A DNA stretch of 64,000 nt from Rhizopus arrhizus (Eukaryota > Mucoromycota > Mucoromycetes > Mucorales > Rhizopodaceae): contig JAKZZE010000013.1 of NCBI GenBank assembly GCA_024220505.1, positions 1,116,001 to 1,180,000 on the forward strand, written 5' to 3'. This document shows positions 1 to 9,934 of the stretch, in pieces (positions within the stretch are counted from its first letter, which is position 1; every line of letters begins with the position of its first letter). The notes beneath the pieces are model-generated. The model saw nothing but the letters and a program-made list of their open reading frames with translations. It did not search any database and was not told the origin of the DNA. The translations under genes and the position numbers were made by a program.

Positions 1-43
1 ATTCAAAACTACATTTCTACATCACAACCACCGACAATTGTAA

Positions 44-355
44 ATGCCACCATCCAGAGGCCCTTACAAAGTACAGCAATCTGCTCTGACACAAGAACAA
101 CTTGCTGAAGTGGATTCACTTTTTAAAATCTATCGCAAACAGCTTCAATGTTTTGCATGCCATAACACAACTACTTTCCACCGACATGGATCTTCATCTC
201 GAGACCCCACTCAACCACAGTTTGTGTGTACCTCTTGCAAGAAGTATACTCCTTCCCACACAATGTACCATATGTTCAAGGTCGCTGCTTCTGGAGCTCA
301 ACCCAAAGATATGGAACGCGCACCTAACGATCCCGCAACTACTGAAATACTTTAA
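44..355 (+). CDS. Small zinc-ribbon-like ORF, probable element fragment
   Basis: This 103-residue ORF starts at an ATG and contains two CxxC pairs: CFAC near residues 36-39 and CTSC near residues 62-65. An H-R-H stretch lies between them, which suggests a small treble-clef or ribbon zinc site. The rest is low in recognisable motifs. It lies just upstream of a degenerate Ty3/gypsy element and has no detectable partner domain, so it is either a short lineage-specific protein or the N-terminal remnant of a transposon protein. I do not recognise a named family. The zinc-binding reading is inferred from cysteine spacing only. Confidence 0.4.
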   Translation: MPPSRGPYKVQQSALTQEQLAEVDSLFKIYRKQLQCFACHNTTTFHRHGSSSRDPTQPQFVCTSCKKYTPSHTMYHMFKVAASGAQPKDMERAPNDPATTEIL

Positions 356-658
356 ATCAACATTTAAAATACACAAAACTCGGAAAATACATAAATGGTA
401 ATATATGGTTGCGTCTAACGTTTTGAAACTTACACACGCCTCTTGGCTTGTTTGTTTTCCCCCTCGTTTACGCTTTGTAAAATTCATAATTTTATAAACT
501 ACTTAGACCCAACAAAGTAAGCCTGACAATTTTAAAATATGTACAATCAGAAATACTTATGAAATATAAATAAAGTTACCATTTTAAAACCGTTTATTAA
601 AATAAAACCTACAATTAAAACAACTGGTGCCTTCTGCCAGAAAGGAAGAATACATAGA
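356..658. other. AT-rich gap, possible degraded 5' LTR end
   Basis: No coding potential is seen. The segment ends just before the gag ORF with the sequence ACTGGTGCCTTC, which resembles a tRNA primer-binding site next to a 5' LTR edge. No matching 3' LTR exists in the window because the element is truncated, so the LTR assignment is tentative. Confidence 0.25.
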
Positions 659-2284
659 ATGGAGCAAAAGAGCAAGAATTTTCAAATTATGCCTTCCTCT
701 GGTGACTCAAAAATGATAATACCTGGAGTGTCAAGAGACCTCATAAAAATCCCTTCATACGATAAAAGCAAAGACCCAAACGACTGGTTACAACTGTTTG
801 AATCATGCATGGATATAACGAACGTTGATGAAAAAGGAAAAATCAAAATAGTTCCTGGTTATTTAAATTCTGTATCCATTCGCCAGTGGTTTTCGACCAA
901 GAGTTTGAAGATTGGAGTACGTTTAAAGAAGAATTTATTGAACGATTTGACGAGCAAAAGATCCCACCAAACATATTATTTGGTCAACTTATGAACATAC
1001 AAAGACATGACAACGAAAATTTAAAGAAATACGTTGATCGTTTCAATCATCTTCAGCTCACATACATTCGTACCGCTAAAAGAAAAACTAGTGGTGTTGA
1101 TCTCAAGGACGATCTGTTGAAATATATACTTATTGAAGGCATTCGTCCAAAATGGTTGAGAACGATAGTTAATCAAACCGAACCGAAGAAACTAAGCGAT
1201 GCGGTCAAGATAATTCGTGACCTTGACGATAGCAAAGAAAACGACGACGCCAAAATTGAAGCTAAAATGAGGTCAGAAGACCCGTACGACAGTGACGCCG
1301 AAGCAAGTGACCACAAATATAAACAAAGGATAGAAGAAAAATGGATAAACAAAAACAATTCAAAGGAAAGATCAAGCTTTGAAAATACTCATCATCAAAG
1401 ACATTTGAAAGCTACCAAGGAGAATAGACCTGACTTGGAAGATAAACTGGACCATTTAACACATCGAATGGAACAGTTAACTTTGTTGGTGGAAAAGTCG
1501 GGTAAACAACCTGAAACGTCGTGCTACAATTGTAAAGATATTGGTCATTCTGCATAAGAGTGTACTCGGCCCTGCAAAGTCTGTAAGGGAAACTTTGGCA
1601 GCCATGTGTTTTGGGAGTGCGATCAATACAAACCAAAGCCAAGAAGAAACAACAACGAACAAAACTTCCTGATCGAGACTACGGTTGAAGAAACGAGTGA
1701 CTATAAAGAGAATCTGGCTGCTGAAAAAAGAAATCGTTCGGGTACTGACTCGGATGTAAGAAAGACTAGAAGTGGTAAAAAGCTTAAAGTTCACGACACC
1801 ATACCTTCCGATCACCCAAGAAACAAGAAATCACCAAATGAAGAAAGAAAAGAAACACCAAAAGAAATGAAATCTTCACACTCCCACCTAAAGTCAAAGC
1901 AAACCGAAAAGACTGATCAATCTTCAAGAAAACGCTCATCAAAAGAATCAAAGCCTGCTAAAGCCAAAGAAAGAAAACTTCAAAACGACACGGATGATGA
2001 ACATATATCCTACTCTGACAATGAAAATGGAATACTTCACGGTTCTGAGGTGAATCCCGCTGAAATTGTAAGATCCAAAGTGTTCAAATGTTCATTGGAG
2101 CAATTGGGTGGTATCAAAGGGTTCAAGACTGGTTTATACCATGAACTTTGTAAAAAGCAGAAAAATCCAAAGAACAAAATCAAGAAAACAGAAACCTATC
2201 ATGTTAGTAAGAAAGGTGTTCGAGGTACAAATGGAAAAAGAATTCAAGGTACGGGAGCCCCTAGAGTAAAAGTGATCTATCAAA
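659..2284 (+). pseudogene. Ty3/gypsy gag with zinc knuckle, broken
   Basis: Reading starts at the ATG at 659, changes frame near 885, and runs through a retrotransposon gag-like helical domain (roughly 886-1380). It then reaches a CCHC-type knuckle starting CYNCKDIGH, where a TAA at 1555-1557 cuts the motif. In-frame sequence continues after the stop with a second cysteine-rich piece (CKVC) and a long Lys/Ser/Glu-rich linker up to about 2280. Gag proteins of this family package the RNA in cytoplasmic virus-like particles. The stop and frame change make this copy non-functional as written. Confidence 0.8.
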
Positions 2285-3133
2285 TTGGATGCTGTACTGG
2301 ACTCTGGTTCTCATGGTTCAATTATTAGTGCCAAATTAGCTGACAAGTTAGGATTGAAGCCAAACGGTTCGTCTAAAAGCTCTCATATTATGGAAAACGG
2401 TGGCTACATTGTTTCTCGAGGTGTTGTCGAAGACCTTATTGTTCAAGTTCAACGAGTTAAAATCAACATTCATCCTTCGATATTTGAATCTCCTAGTTAT
2501 GATTTGCTACTAGGAAGTGAAGCTCTTGAATTACTTGGTGTATCCGCTGACTATGGAAAAAGACACTTTTGTATCCGCGGTGAAGATGGAATAGAGCCTC
2601 TTGCAGTAAAATTTACCATCGGAAAGTCTAAAATACAGTCGGTTGATCCCGTTAGTGACTCTGAAAGTTATGACACAAGTGTATATGACTCTGAAGGATC
2701 TTCATATGAATCGTCCTCTGCTGATGGAAGCTCCACAGATGCTTAAGAATGTTTTCTAATCATGCCCACTGCCTCTGAAGAAGAAACTTTTTTGAATGAA
2801 GATCAAAAAGAAGAGACTAGCCATACAAAGAAAATTGTTGAAATACTTGCTGAATCAGTGCAAGACTCAGAGTTAAATGAAGGGCAAAAACAAGAATTGC
2901 TAAAGCTATTGATTACTTATATTGACGTACATGGTATCGATTATAAGGATCTAAAGCAAACAAATTTACTCAAGTTGCACATTGATACTGGTGAAAATCC
3001 TCCTATTATGAAAAGGCCAAACAGGTTTATGTCGCATGCTGAACTAGAAACTTTAAAACAAAAGTTAGAAACTATGATCAAAAATGGCCAATTAATGCCT
3101 GCGACTCATGCTCCCGGTAAAAATGGTACCAAA
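2285..3133 (+). pseudogene. Ty3/gypsy aspartic protease and pol linker
   Basis: The frame entered near 2285 carries the retropepsin signature DSGSHGSIIS with its catalytic aspartate, followed by the conserved LLLGSEALELLG block, so this is the element's protease. An acidic Ser/Asp-rich linker follows (about 2640-2745). A short gap with a stop precedes the next ORF at 2762, which covers the region just upstream of reverse transcriptase. That ORF ends at the edge of the solo LTR. The protease normally cleaves the Gag-Pol precursor. Here it is separated from both gag and RT by frame breaks. Confidence 0.75.
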
Positions 3134-3742
3134 TGTTAAGGATACATAAGATTATAGTCACTTTATTTTAGTAAAAGGAATCAGATATGATCCTGAATAA
3201 TATGTTGACATAACTTGGAATCATTTATAACATTATTCCCAACACAGATCAATAAAATACTTTGATTAGATTTTTATATTAAGCTTTATTCATTTTAACT
3301 TCACATAGTCAAATAAGATTACATGGTTGTAATATAGTTTATTGATAATATGGGCATGCTGAATATAGAATGACGATTACTTACCGGATCATCATTAGTC
3401 ATGAAAACATTTATTCTGACTGAGATATGATTGTTAGCAATGATATCCAATCACGAAACTAAAGGTCTTTATATTCATCCGTACTGTCTCCTTAAATAGT
3501 TATATGTCCAGAGTTATCTGAAACCATCCCAATAGCATAATTGACAATACAAGCTAGGAACAGGCTAAACTAATAATTAGAAATAGTAATCATCTATTCT
3601 GTCAAGTTGATTATAAATCTGTCCTAATTCTTTTATCTGATAATAGTTATCTTAACTTAATAAAGAGATACCAAGTTCTAACAGTATTTCTTTATCTTTG
3701 ATTGCTATATTATATTTACCTAAAACTCCCCTTTCCTAAACA
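3134..3742. repeat. Solo LTR (609 bp) inside Ty3/gypsy pol
   Basis: The segment begins TGTTAAGG and ends CCTAAACA, which are near-perfect inverted terminal 8-mers of the TG...CA type. It is flanked by the 5-bp direct repeat CCAAA at 3129-3133 and 3743-3747, as expected for a target-site duplication. It has no coding capacity and contains AATAAA-like signals (for example near 3661). Conceptually removing the LTR and one CCAAA puts the pol frame on both sides back in register. It is therefore a later insertion that recombined down to a single LTR. Confidence 0.85.
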
Positions 3743-5571
3743 CCAAAGCAGGAGGATGGTCTTTCCCAGTGATGTATGTAAAGAAGAAAAATACTTTGGA
3801 GAAACGATTGGTTGTTCAATTCCAAGACCTAAATGCTATAACTGTGAAGGACCCTTGGCCTCTGCCTTCTATTACGGATCTATTAGAGACTTATGAAGGT
3901 GCATCATTGTTCTCTACGATGGATTTATTAAGAGGTTTCAATCAAATCGCTGTTGATGAAGAAACAATTCCAAACCTTACAATGGCTACTCCTTGGGGTT
4001 GTTTCTCGTATAAAGTTATGCCATTTGGTATTGTAAATGGCCCTGCAACGTTCTCGAGAGCAATCTATCTGGCAATGCAAAGTTTCCTAAACGAGTTCGT
4101 GTCAACATATATTGATGATATCACAGTATTTTCCGCTAGTTTTGAAGACCATCTTTCACACTTGGAAAAAGTTTTACAACGATTTCAAGAAGTTTCAATG
4201 ATACTCAAGTCAAATAAATGCTTGTTTGCAAGATCAGGAGTAGAAGTTTTGGGATTCTTAGTATCAAAATTTGGAATCAAACCTCATCCTCAAAATGCCG
4301 AAAAGATCTTAAAATTCCCTACACCCAAGAGCAGGACGGACATACGAGCGTTTGTCAGTCTAGCTGGTTTTTACGGAAGACATGTACAAAGCTTTGGTGA
4401 ACTTGTTGTTTCCTTGAACAAACTGTTAAAGAAAAATGAACCTTTCGTATGGACGCAAGAACAAGAACAAGCTTTCAAGACATTAAAGGAATGTATAATC
4501 AACGCCGTACAACTAAAATATTCTGATCCATCAAAACCTTACAAATTATATACGGACGCATATGATATTGGTGTTGGTGCAGTTTTGGTACAATTGGATG
4601 AAGAACTGAATGAAGATAGACCGATATGCTTTCTTTCTCGCAAATTACTTCCAAACGAAATGAACTATCCCATTGTTGAAAAGGAATTGTTGGCCGTTAT
4701 TTATGCTCTGAAAAAGCTACGAAAGTATCTACTTGACAAAATCTTCACACTTTACACCGACAACACAGCTGTTCGCTTTTTATTTTTCAAAAGAGATCCT
4801 GGGAGCAGATTACAAAGATGGGTACTAGCTGTTCAAGAATACTCCTTCAAGGTTGTCCATCTCCCAGGAAAATCCAATGTCGTTGCTGATGTAATGTCAT
4901 GCTACCCTCCTCAAGAAAACAATGAATCAGACTTAAATGACCCATTGAATGAATTGCATCCTGCATGGTTAATTGAACAGGAATCTACACCTTATGAAGA
5001 AAGTTTAATGGAGATTTATCTATACCTCACAAATCCTGAAGACCAAGCAAACGTTTCTAGAAAAATCAAGATAGCCTCAAGAAAATATACAATTTCTGAA
5101 AAGAATGAATTGTTGAGAAGAGTTGGCCAAAGACAAGTCAAGGTTCCAAAAATTTCAGAACGTCAGTCAGTTATGAAAGAAGTACATGATGGACATGGGC
5201 ATTTTGGACAAGATGCGACTTGGGCAAGATTGTATTCAAACTATTGGTGGCCTCAAGCTTATAAGGAAGTAAAGGAATACGTGAAATCATGTGAGCCCTG
5301 CCAACTGTATGCCTATGTTCCCAAAAAGGTTCAGGCTCTTGGAAGTGTCCTAATCAATAGTCTCTTTGAAAGATTTGCGGTTGACTATGTGGGTCCTTTC
5401 CCTACAAGTTATAAAGGCAACAAATACATCATCGTTGTTGTAGAATATTTTACAAAATGGCCAATTGCAAAAGCGGTGGAATCTGCTGACAGTAAAACAA
5501 CCACAAATTGGATTGTTTTTGGATACCATGGGTCTTCACCAAACTGTTACAGTTCAATGAAGAAATGTTGA
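3743..5571 (+). pseudogene. Ty3/gypsy RT-RNase H-integrase, truncated
   Basis: The reading frame enters after the solo LTR. It contains the RT palm with the catalytic YIDD box (about 4110), then RNase H with the TDA aspartate, the EKELLA glutamate, TDN and the final aspartate in the SNVVAD block. Next comes an integrase HHCC zinc domain (HDGHGHF followed by CEPC) and the first core aspartate in FAVDYVGPF. The core's later DNG and E motifs are missing, and the frame stops at 5571. RT copies element RNA to cDNA and integrase inserts it. The missing catalytic residues and upstream breaks mean the copy is inactive. Confidence 0.9.
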
Positions 5572-5699
5572 ATAATAGTTCTTTCGATCTATTATTCATT
5601 ATTGCTTAGATTGGGTTAGAGCACCATCAATGTTGAACACTGTGATGCCGTGCTGCTGATCTCTAGGGATACATTCTGGTATTGGTAATCCCAGATTAT
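5572..5699 (-). other. Short LINE-derived segment 3' of ORF1
   Basis: On the minus strand this continues past the LINE ORF1 stop for about 100 bp of open sequence and then hits stops. It may be the very start of ORF2 or the spacer before it, cut where it meets the Ty3/gypsy remnant. Confidence 0.3.
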
Positions 5700-7013
5700 C
5701 TAAAAAGAGTCATGACGAAAGTTATATCCTGTTGGGGCCCCATTATGGTGGCTATCCATGGCAGCCTGATGTTGAGACTGAGGAATGTTTTTGATGGCTT
5801 GGTCCATAGTAACTTCGTCTGTAGCAACATGTGAATCGTCGATACTTTCAGTGTTAGTTTCCATTTGAATATCATCCTGCGAATCAGCGGGTGTAGTGAA
5901 GAGAGCTTTCAAAACCTCTTGAGTGGATACCAAGATAGAATCCTCTTCAGTTGTTAGCAAAGTTGAGGAATGGATCCTTGGGTCATCACCAGATTCATCC
6001 CGAATAGAACGTTTACGTTTCATAATATTCGAAGTGAGAAGTTGGGGGGGGGAGGTGCTAGGCATAGCTATGCCATTGGAAGCTTGGCTCGACTGGACTT
6101 CATCTTGAGCTACTCTGTCCTGTGGAGCATTAGGAGTTTTCCTGGCCTTTTTAAATGACTTATTCTTGCTTTTTGCACATTCAGCAGCAATATGGCCACT
6201 AGCACGACAGTTCCAACAAACACGGGATGAACGTTTCTTTGGACAATCAGGGACGGCATGTCCTTCAGCATGACAGTAGCGACAGTAGGTGGGCATGTCA
6301 CTCCACACAGCATAAAAGCCTTCATCTTCTGACTGGTACCAAGGAAGATGGTGAAAAAGGGGAAAGAATCTGTCATCATTTTTTGGGACACTCAGTATAG
6401 CATAGCCTGTACCCATATAGGTGCCGGTGTGGGATTCTCGTAGAATTCCCAAATCAAGAACGGAGCCATAAGGTTCCAAACTCATTTTTAATTGTTCTTT
6501 AAGAATGTCCTCTTTAAGAAAGGGAAGGTTCGATAGTCGAAGTCGAACTAAAGGGACAGCTGGATCTAAGGCTCGACAAGGTAAAAGTCTAACCGCATCA
6601 TTTTCAAAAGTGATGCCGTCTTTAAGAATTTGATCAATAGCTGGATCTAAGGGATCAAAGTTGATTTCAGCGGCCTTTCGACCGCCTTCTTTGGTAGTTG
6701 CAACCGCGATTCGTGATGGAAATTGTTTTGCAATTAAGGCCATAAGCTGCACTGACGATTCAGATCTATCAGTCATGTCCAGGAGGACACTACCTGGAGA
6801 ACGTCCTGCTCTCCACACTTTATAGTAAATAACTTTGTCTTTTTGACTGTTGTGAATATTGTTTTCGAAAGTAGCATTCATAAGTGATGTTCGCTTCCTG
6901 GCCACTACTTGGGACCAGGGCATATTTTTCAATTTAGTAGTAGGCTCTGGTGCCTGTGGTCGCTGCGTGACTGCGTTGACCGACTGGTTAGATATTTTAT
7001 CGGAAAGAACCAT
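5700..7013 (-). CDS. LINE ORF1 (gag-like, two CCHC knuckles)
   Basis: The frame is uninterrupted from the ATG at 7013 (starting MVLSDKISN) for 437 codons. A central region (about residues 100-260) resembles the RNA-binding core of non-LTR ORF1 proteins. Two CCHC zinc knuckles follow (CRYCHAEGH and CWNCRASGH, around residues 265-295), then a Ser/Asp-rich tail. ORF1 proteins bind element RNA and escort it to the target. Upstream in-frame codons belong to a transposase into which the LINE is joined, so the ATG at 7013 is preferred and the junction is the LINE 5' end. ORF2 is missing downstream, so this is a partial element. Confidence 0.8.
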   Translation of the reverse strand: MVLSDKISNQSVNAVTQRPQAPEPTTKLKNMPWSQVVARKRTSLMNATFENNIHNSQKDKVIYYKVWRAGRSPGSVLLDMTDRSESSVQLMALIAKQFPSRIAVATTKEGGRKAAEINFDPLDPAIDQILKDGITFENDAVRLLPCRALDPAVPLVRLRLSNLPFLKEDILKEQLKMSLEPYGSVLDLGILRESHTGTYMGTGYAILSVPKNDDRFFPLFHHLPWYQSEDEGFYAVWSDMPTYCRYCHAEGHAVPDCPKKRSSRVCWNCRASGHIAAECAKSKNKSFKKARKTPNAPQDRVAQDEVQSSQASNGIAMPSTSPPQLLTSNIMKRKRSIRDESGDDPRIHSSTLLTTEEDSILVSTQEVLKALFTTPADSQDDIQMETNTESIDDSHVATDEVTMDQAIKNIPQSQHQAAMDSHHNGAPTGYNFRHDSF

Positions 7014-7625
7014 GATGGTCTCTTTATACATATATTTACAACACCATGAGTACATATAGCTCCAAGAATAGTATGTGTTGGTGCTCTTGTTTTTGGGATT
7101 TTTACTCGTGCGCGAGCTCCTTTTCTTGACCAAGAGAAGTTTCGCTTCGAATTGATGTGAAACGAGGCTTTATCTATAAATATACAGTTACTTTCATAAT
7201 CCAGCAAATCTGACTCGATCCATTTTTTAACCCAGTCATATCGTTCATCAAGCTTCTCAGTGCAATTTCTATCCACCGACTCAAAATGCGCCTTTTTCCA
7301 TGTAATTCTACATTTTTCTCTGACAAAATTATAAAGTGCAGTTTTGCTAATCTCTATCTTCCCAAATTTATTTGTCAAAACCTCCATCACATCGTTAAGG
7401 GTGACAGACTCTGCATTTTCATCCGCCCAGTTCGCCATAAATTTTCTATGCTCTTCAGTTAAGATAGGAGGTCTGCCAACAGGACGATCACTTCCAGCTT
7501 GTCTCATAATAATACCTTGAGGATCTTTTTTATCTTCAGCTACCCATCCCTGTGCTGTTTTTTTTTGTAAAAGGAGGATTTTATTCCGGTGCCGCAAGGC
7601 GTACACCATTGTAAGCAATAAATAA
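7014..7625 (-). pseudogene. DD34E transposase, N-terminal half
   Basis: The minus-strand frame encodes a helix-turn-helix region with the GRPP motif, a second winged-helix-like segment, and the start of the catalytic core. The first catalytic aspartate is in FIDKASFH; many relatives have a glutamate where K stands. The frame runs straight into LINE ORF1 at 7013. The last ~213 bp (7014-7226) are repeated almost exactly in inverted orientation at 12138-12351, where the C-terminal half of the same kind of transposase follows. This is the Tc1/mariner-IS630 superfamily. It is non-functional because the second aspartate and the glutamate are absent. Confidence 0.8.
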
Positions 7626-7734
7626 ATTATAATCGAGGGGGTTTGTTCATTTTTGTTATTTTGTTTTGTAATCCGTGCGAAGTTTGATACTGGCAACAAA
7701 ATCTGAGGTAGAGAACTGAGCAGAAACGTATGGA

Positions 7735-8697
7735 TTAGCTGTTTAGTGATCGACTACTGTTTTCTTTGTGAATCTTGAGGATTTGCCTAGTGGCTCTTGC
7801 TACTACTTCTTGAGGCCAGAATTGATATTCATCGAAAATAAATTTCCAGTGGAGTTGCCATAAAGAGAGCAGCACAGAAGCTATGATATCCAAGTAGGTC
7901 ACTGAAAGTGAAGGAGCGACTTCAATGCCAGAGGAAGAAGGGAGTTGAATGAGGCTGTAAGTCAACCTGGCAGGGTCAACGAAAAAGCGAGAAGCAATTG
8001 TTTGCCAGATTTCATGTTTGAAAGGACAAGACCAGACAAAGTGTTCTTCAGAGTCGATACCGCCACAATATACACAACCAGAGTCTAGAAATCGGTTTGT
8101 GATTAACTGGTGAAGACGTTCCTTACACGGCATTTTGTGATGATAAAGTCTCCAGAGTAGTGTATGGGCTCTGTGTGGGAAAGACGCCTTCCAGAATCGG
8201 CGCCAGGCAAGAGGGCTTGCACGCGGATATGCTGTTGGCAACGTGGATAAGTGGGAGAGCTGAGATTCACGAAACCATTTTGTATTCAAAGAAGCAATAG
8301 GTGTTCCGTCTGGTAAAATTGAATCTAGGATGTTGTCAAAGTCTGTTTCCGTAAGTACAGGAAGTGGTAGTACTGACGAAATCATGTGGATCGAATTGTG
8401 TGGGCATTTGAATCGCTGGAAGAAGGTGGTTTCCTGTATACGACATAGTTGAAGCTGTCTAAAGTAGTTCTTGTTCTTAAAGCGAAAAGGATCCGTAGGC
8501 GTTGGGGATCTACGTCGAAACTTACCACATGCCATACCAAATTCATATACATGCTTGACAAGGATTCCAGACCAGTATGAGGCCTTGAAATCCTGATTTG
8601 GCAGGAGCAGATAAGGACAGACTTGTGTCAGTGGTAATTCATTGATCATGCAAATATCAAAGGCTTGCCAATCAATTTTATAATCAATTTTATCCAT
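7735..8697 (-). pseudogene. LINE ORF2 C-terminal fragment
   Basis: The 320-residue frame carries the reverse-transcriptase zinc-binding domain (zf-RVT type). This comprises an AHTLLWRLYHHKMPCKERL helix followed by a CVYCG...EEHFVWSCP cysteine-histidine cluster. It is typical of the C-terminal end of ORF2 in plant and fungal non-LTR elements. The RT and endonuclease parts are missing, so the element is 5'-truncated. The 3' end lies shortly below 7735, where the sequence becomes A-rich and meets the transposase half. It is on the same strand as the ORF1 fragment at 5700-7013 but is separated from it by the transposase piece. Confidence 0.85.
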
Positions 8698-8837
8698 TGT
8701 TTTGAATGATGAGCTGAAACAATCTCTGTGCTGTTCCGAATATTTTTGCGATATTTTAAAAAAACGTCATTTATATGCCATAATGAAATCAGTAAAAATT
8801 GTTTTTCTCTTCACTTTAATAAAATATATGTTGTTCA

Positions 8838-9599
8838 ATGACCACAATTTCCAAGGAAGCAAGGCGCATGTTGTTCTTATACGAATTCAAGCTAAACAAT
8901 AAAACTGCAACTAAGGTAGCTAAAGATGTTAATGTGGCCTTTGGAGAAGGAACTACGACCGATAGGGCTGTCCAAGATTGGTTCAAAAAGTTTAGAGTGG
9001 GCGATTTTGATGTTGATGACAAATCACGTAGTGGAAGACAAAGAAAAATTGATGAGAACGAGTTTAAGGCTGCAGTAGAAGAGGATCCTCGACAAAGTTT
9101 GAGAGAATTAGGCGATAGATTCGGAATAAGTACCAGTAATGCCAGCGTTTATATGTGTAGAATTGGTAAAGTCCACAAGCTTGAAAAGTGGGTTCCTCAT
9201 GCCCTGACAGAAGCACAAGAGGTCAATCGCATGAGCTTGTGCATATCCCATCTCTTGCGCCTTCGAAACGTTGACTTCCTAGACCGTATTGTTATCTGCG
9301 ATGAGAAACGGATGTTATACGATAACAGAAAGCGAGACAGAGAGTGGATTGATAAAGGTTCCGAGCCAGATACTATCCCTAAGAAAGACTTGTTTCCTAA
9401 GAAGCTGATGCTGACTGTTTGGTGGAATTGTAGTGGAATAATTCACTACTCGTTTCTCAACAACAACGAGACAATTAACGGAGAGAAATAATGTGAGGAG
9501 ATAAGAGTGATGCATGAGAAGTTAAAGGGAAAGCATCCTTCCTTAATAGAGGAAAACGGCGTGATTCTGTTGCTGAGATATTTGGTACTTATAATATGA
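8838..9599 (+). pseudogene. mariner-type transposase, truncated
   Basis: The ATG at 8838 opens a 217-codon frame that closely matches the classical animal mariner/SETMAR transposase layout. It has the N-terminal DNA-binding helices, the SGRQRKIDEN linker, the WVPHAL motif, and the first catalytic aspartate in the CDEKRMLYDN block, followed by a WWN...IHYSFL strand. A TAA at 9489 interrupts the frame, and mariner-like residues continue for about 30 codons before the similarity ends. The second and third catalytic aspartates are missing. Family transposases are about 340-350 residues. This is a different lineage from the DD34E elements nearby. As written it is inactive. Confidence 0.88.
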
Positions 9600-9934
9600 A
9601 AACAGTAAGAAGTCAATAGCTAACAACAACTATTTATTAAGTAAGAAAAAAAGGAACTAATAATTTAGAATGAACCCTGGATTATATTGTCTGACGTAGG
9701 CTGGACTGAGGTCAATAATAAAATAATAAATAAAGACATCATTAATGACCAAACACGACACCATCTATACCCAACCAATTCCTCATGCCTTCCGTAAATA
9801 CATTGACGCATACATTGACTCTGTAAATATCAAATACGTATAACTTTTCAAACAAAGTGTTTTTAACATTTTAAAATCTAGGATAATTTGGCCAAGGCTA
9901 AAAGGAAATAAGATCTCTCACCTTATTACTATCA
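9600..9934. other. Non-coding spacer
   Basis: AT-rich sequence between the mariner relic and the next gene. It probably holds the promoter of the gene starting at 9935. No repeats or RNA genes were recognised. Confidence 0.4.

Larger units (their letters stand above)
659..5571 (+). mobile_element. Degenerate Ty3/gypsy LTR retrotransposon
   Basis: The order is gag, zinc knuckle, aspartic protease, reverse transcriptase, RNase H and integrase, which is the Ty3/gypsy order. The element is dead. It has frame changes near 885 and 2285, a stop inside the zinc knuckle at 1555, a 609-bp solo LTR inserted in pol at 3134, and an integrase that ends near 5520-5571 before its second catalytic aspartate. 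The 3' side abuts LINE-derived sequence on the opposite strand, so the end was lost by rearrangement. Confidence 0.9.
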
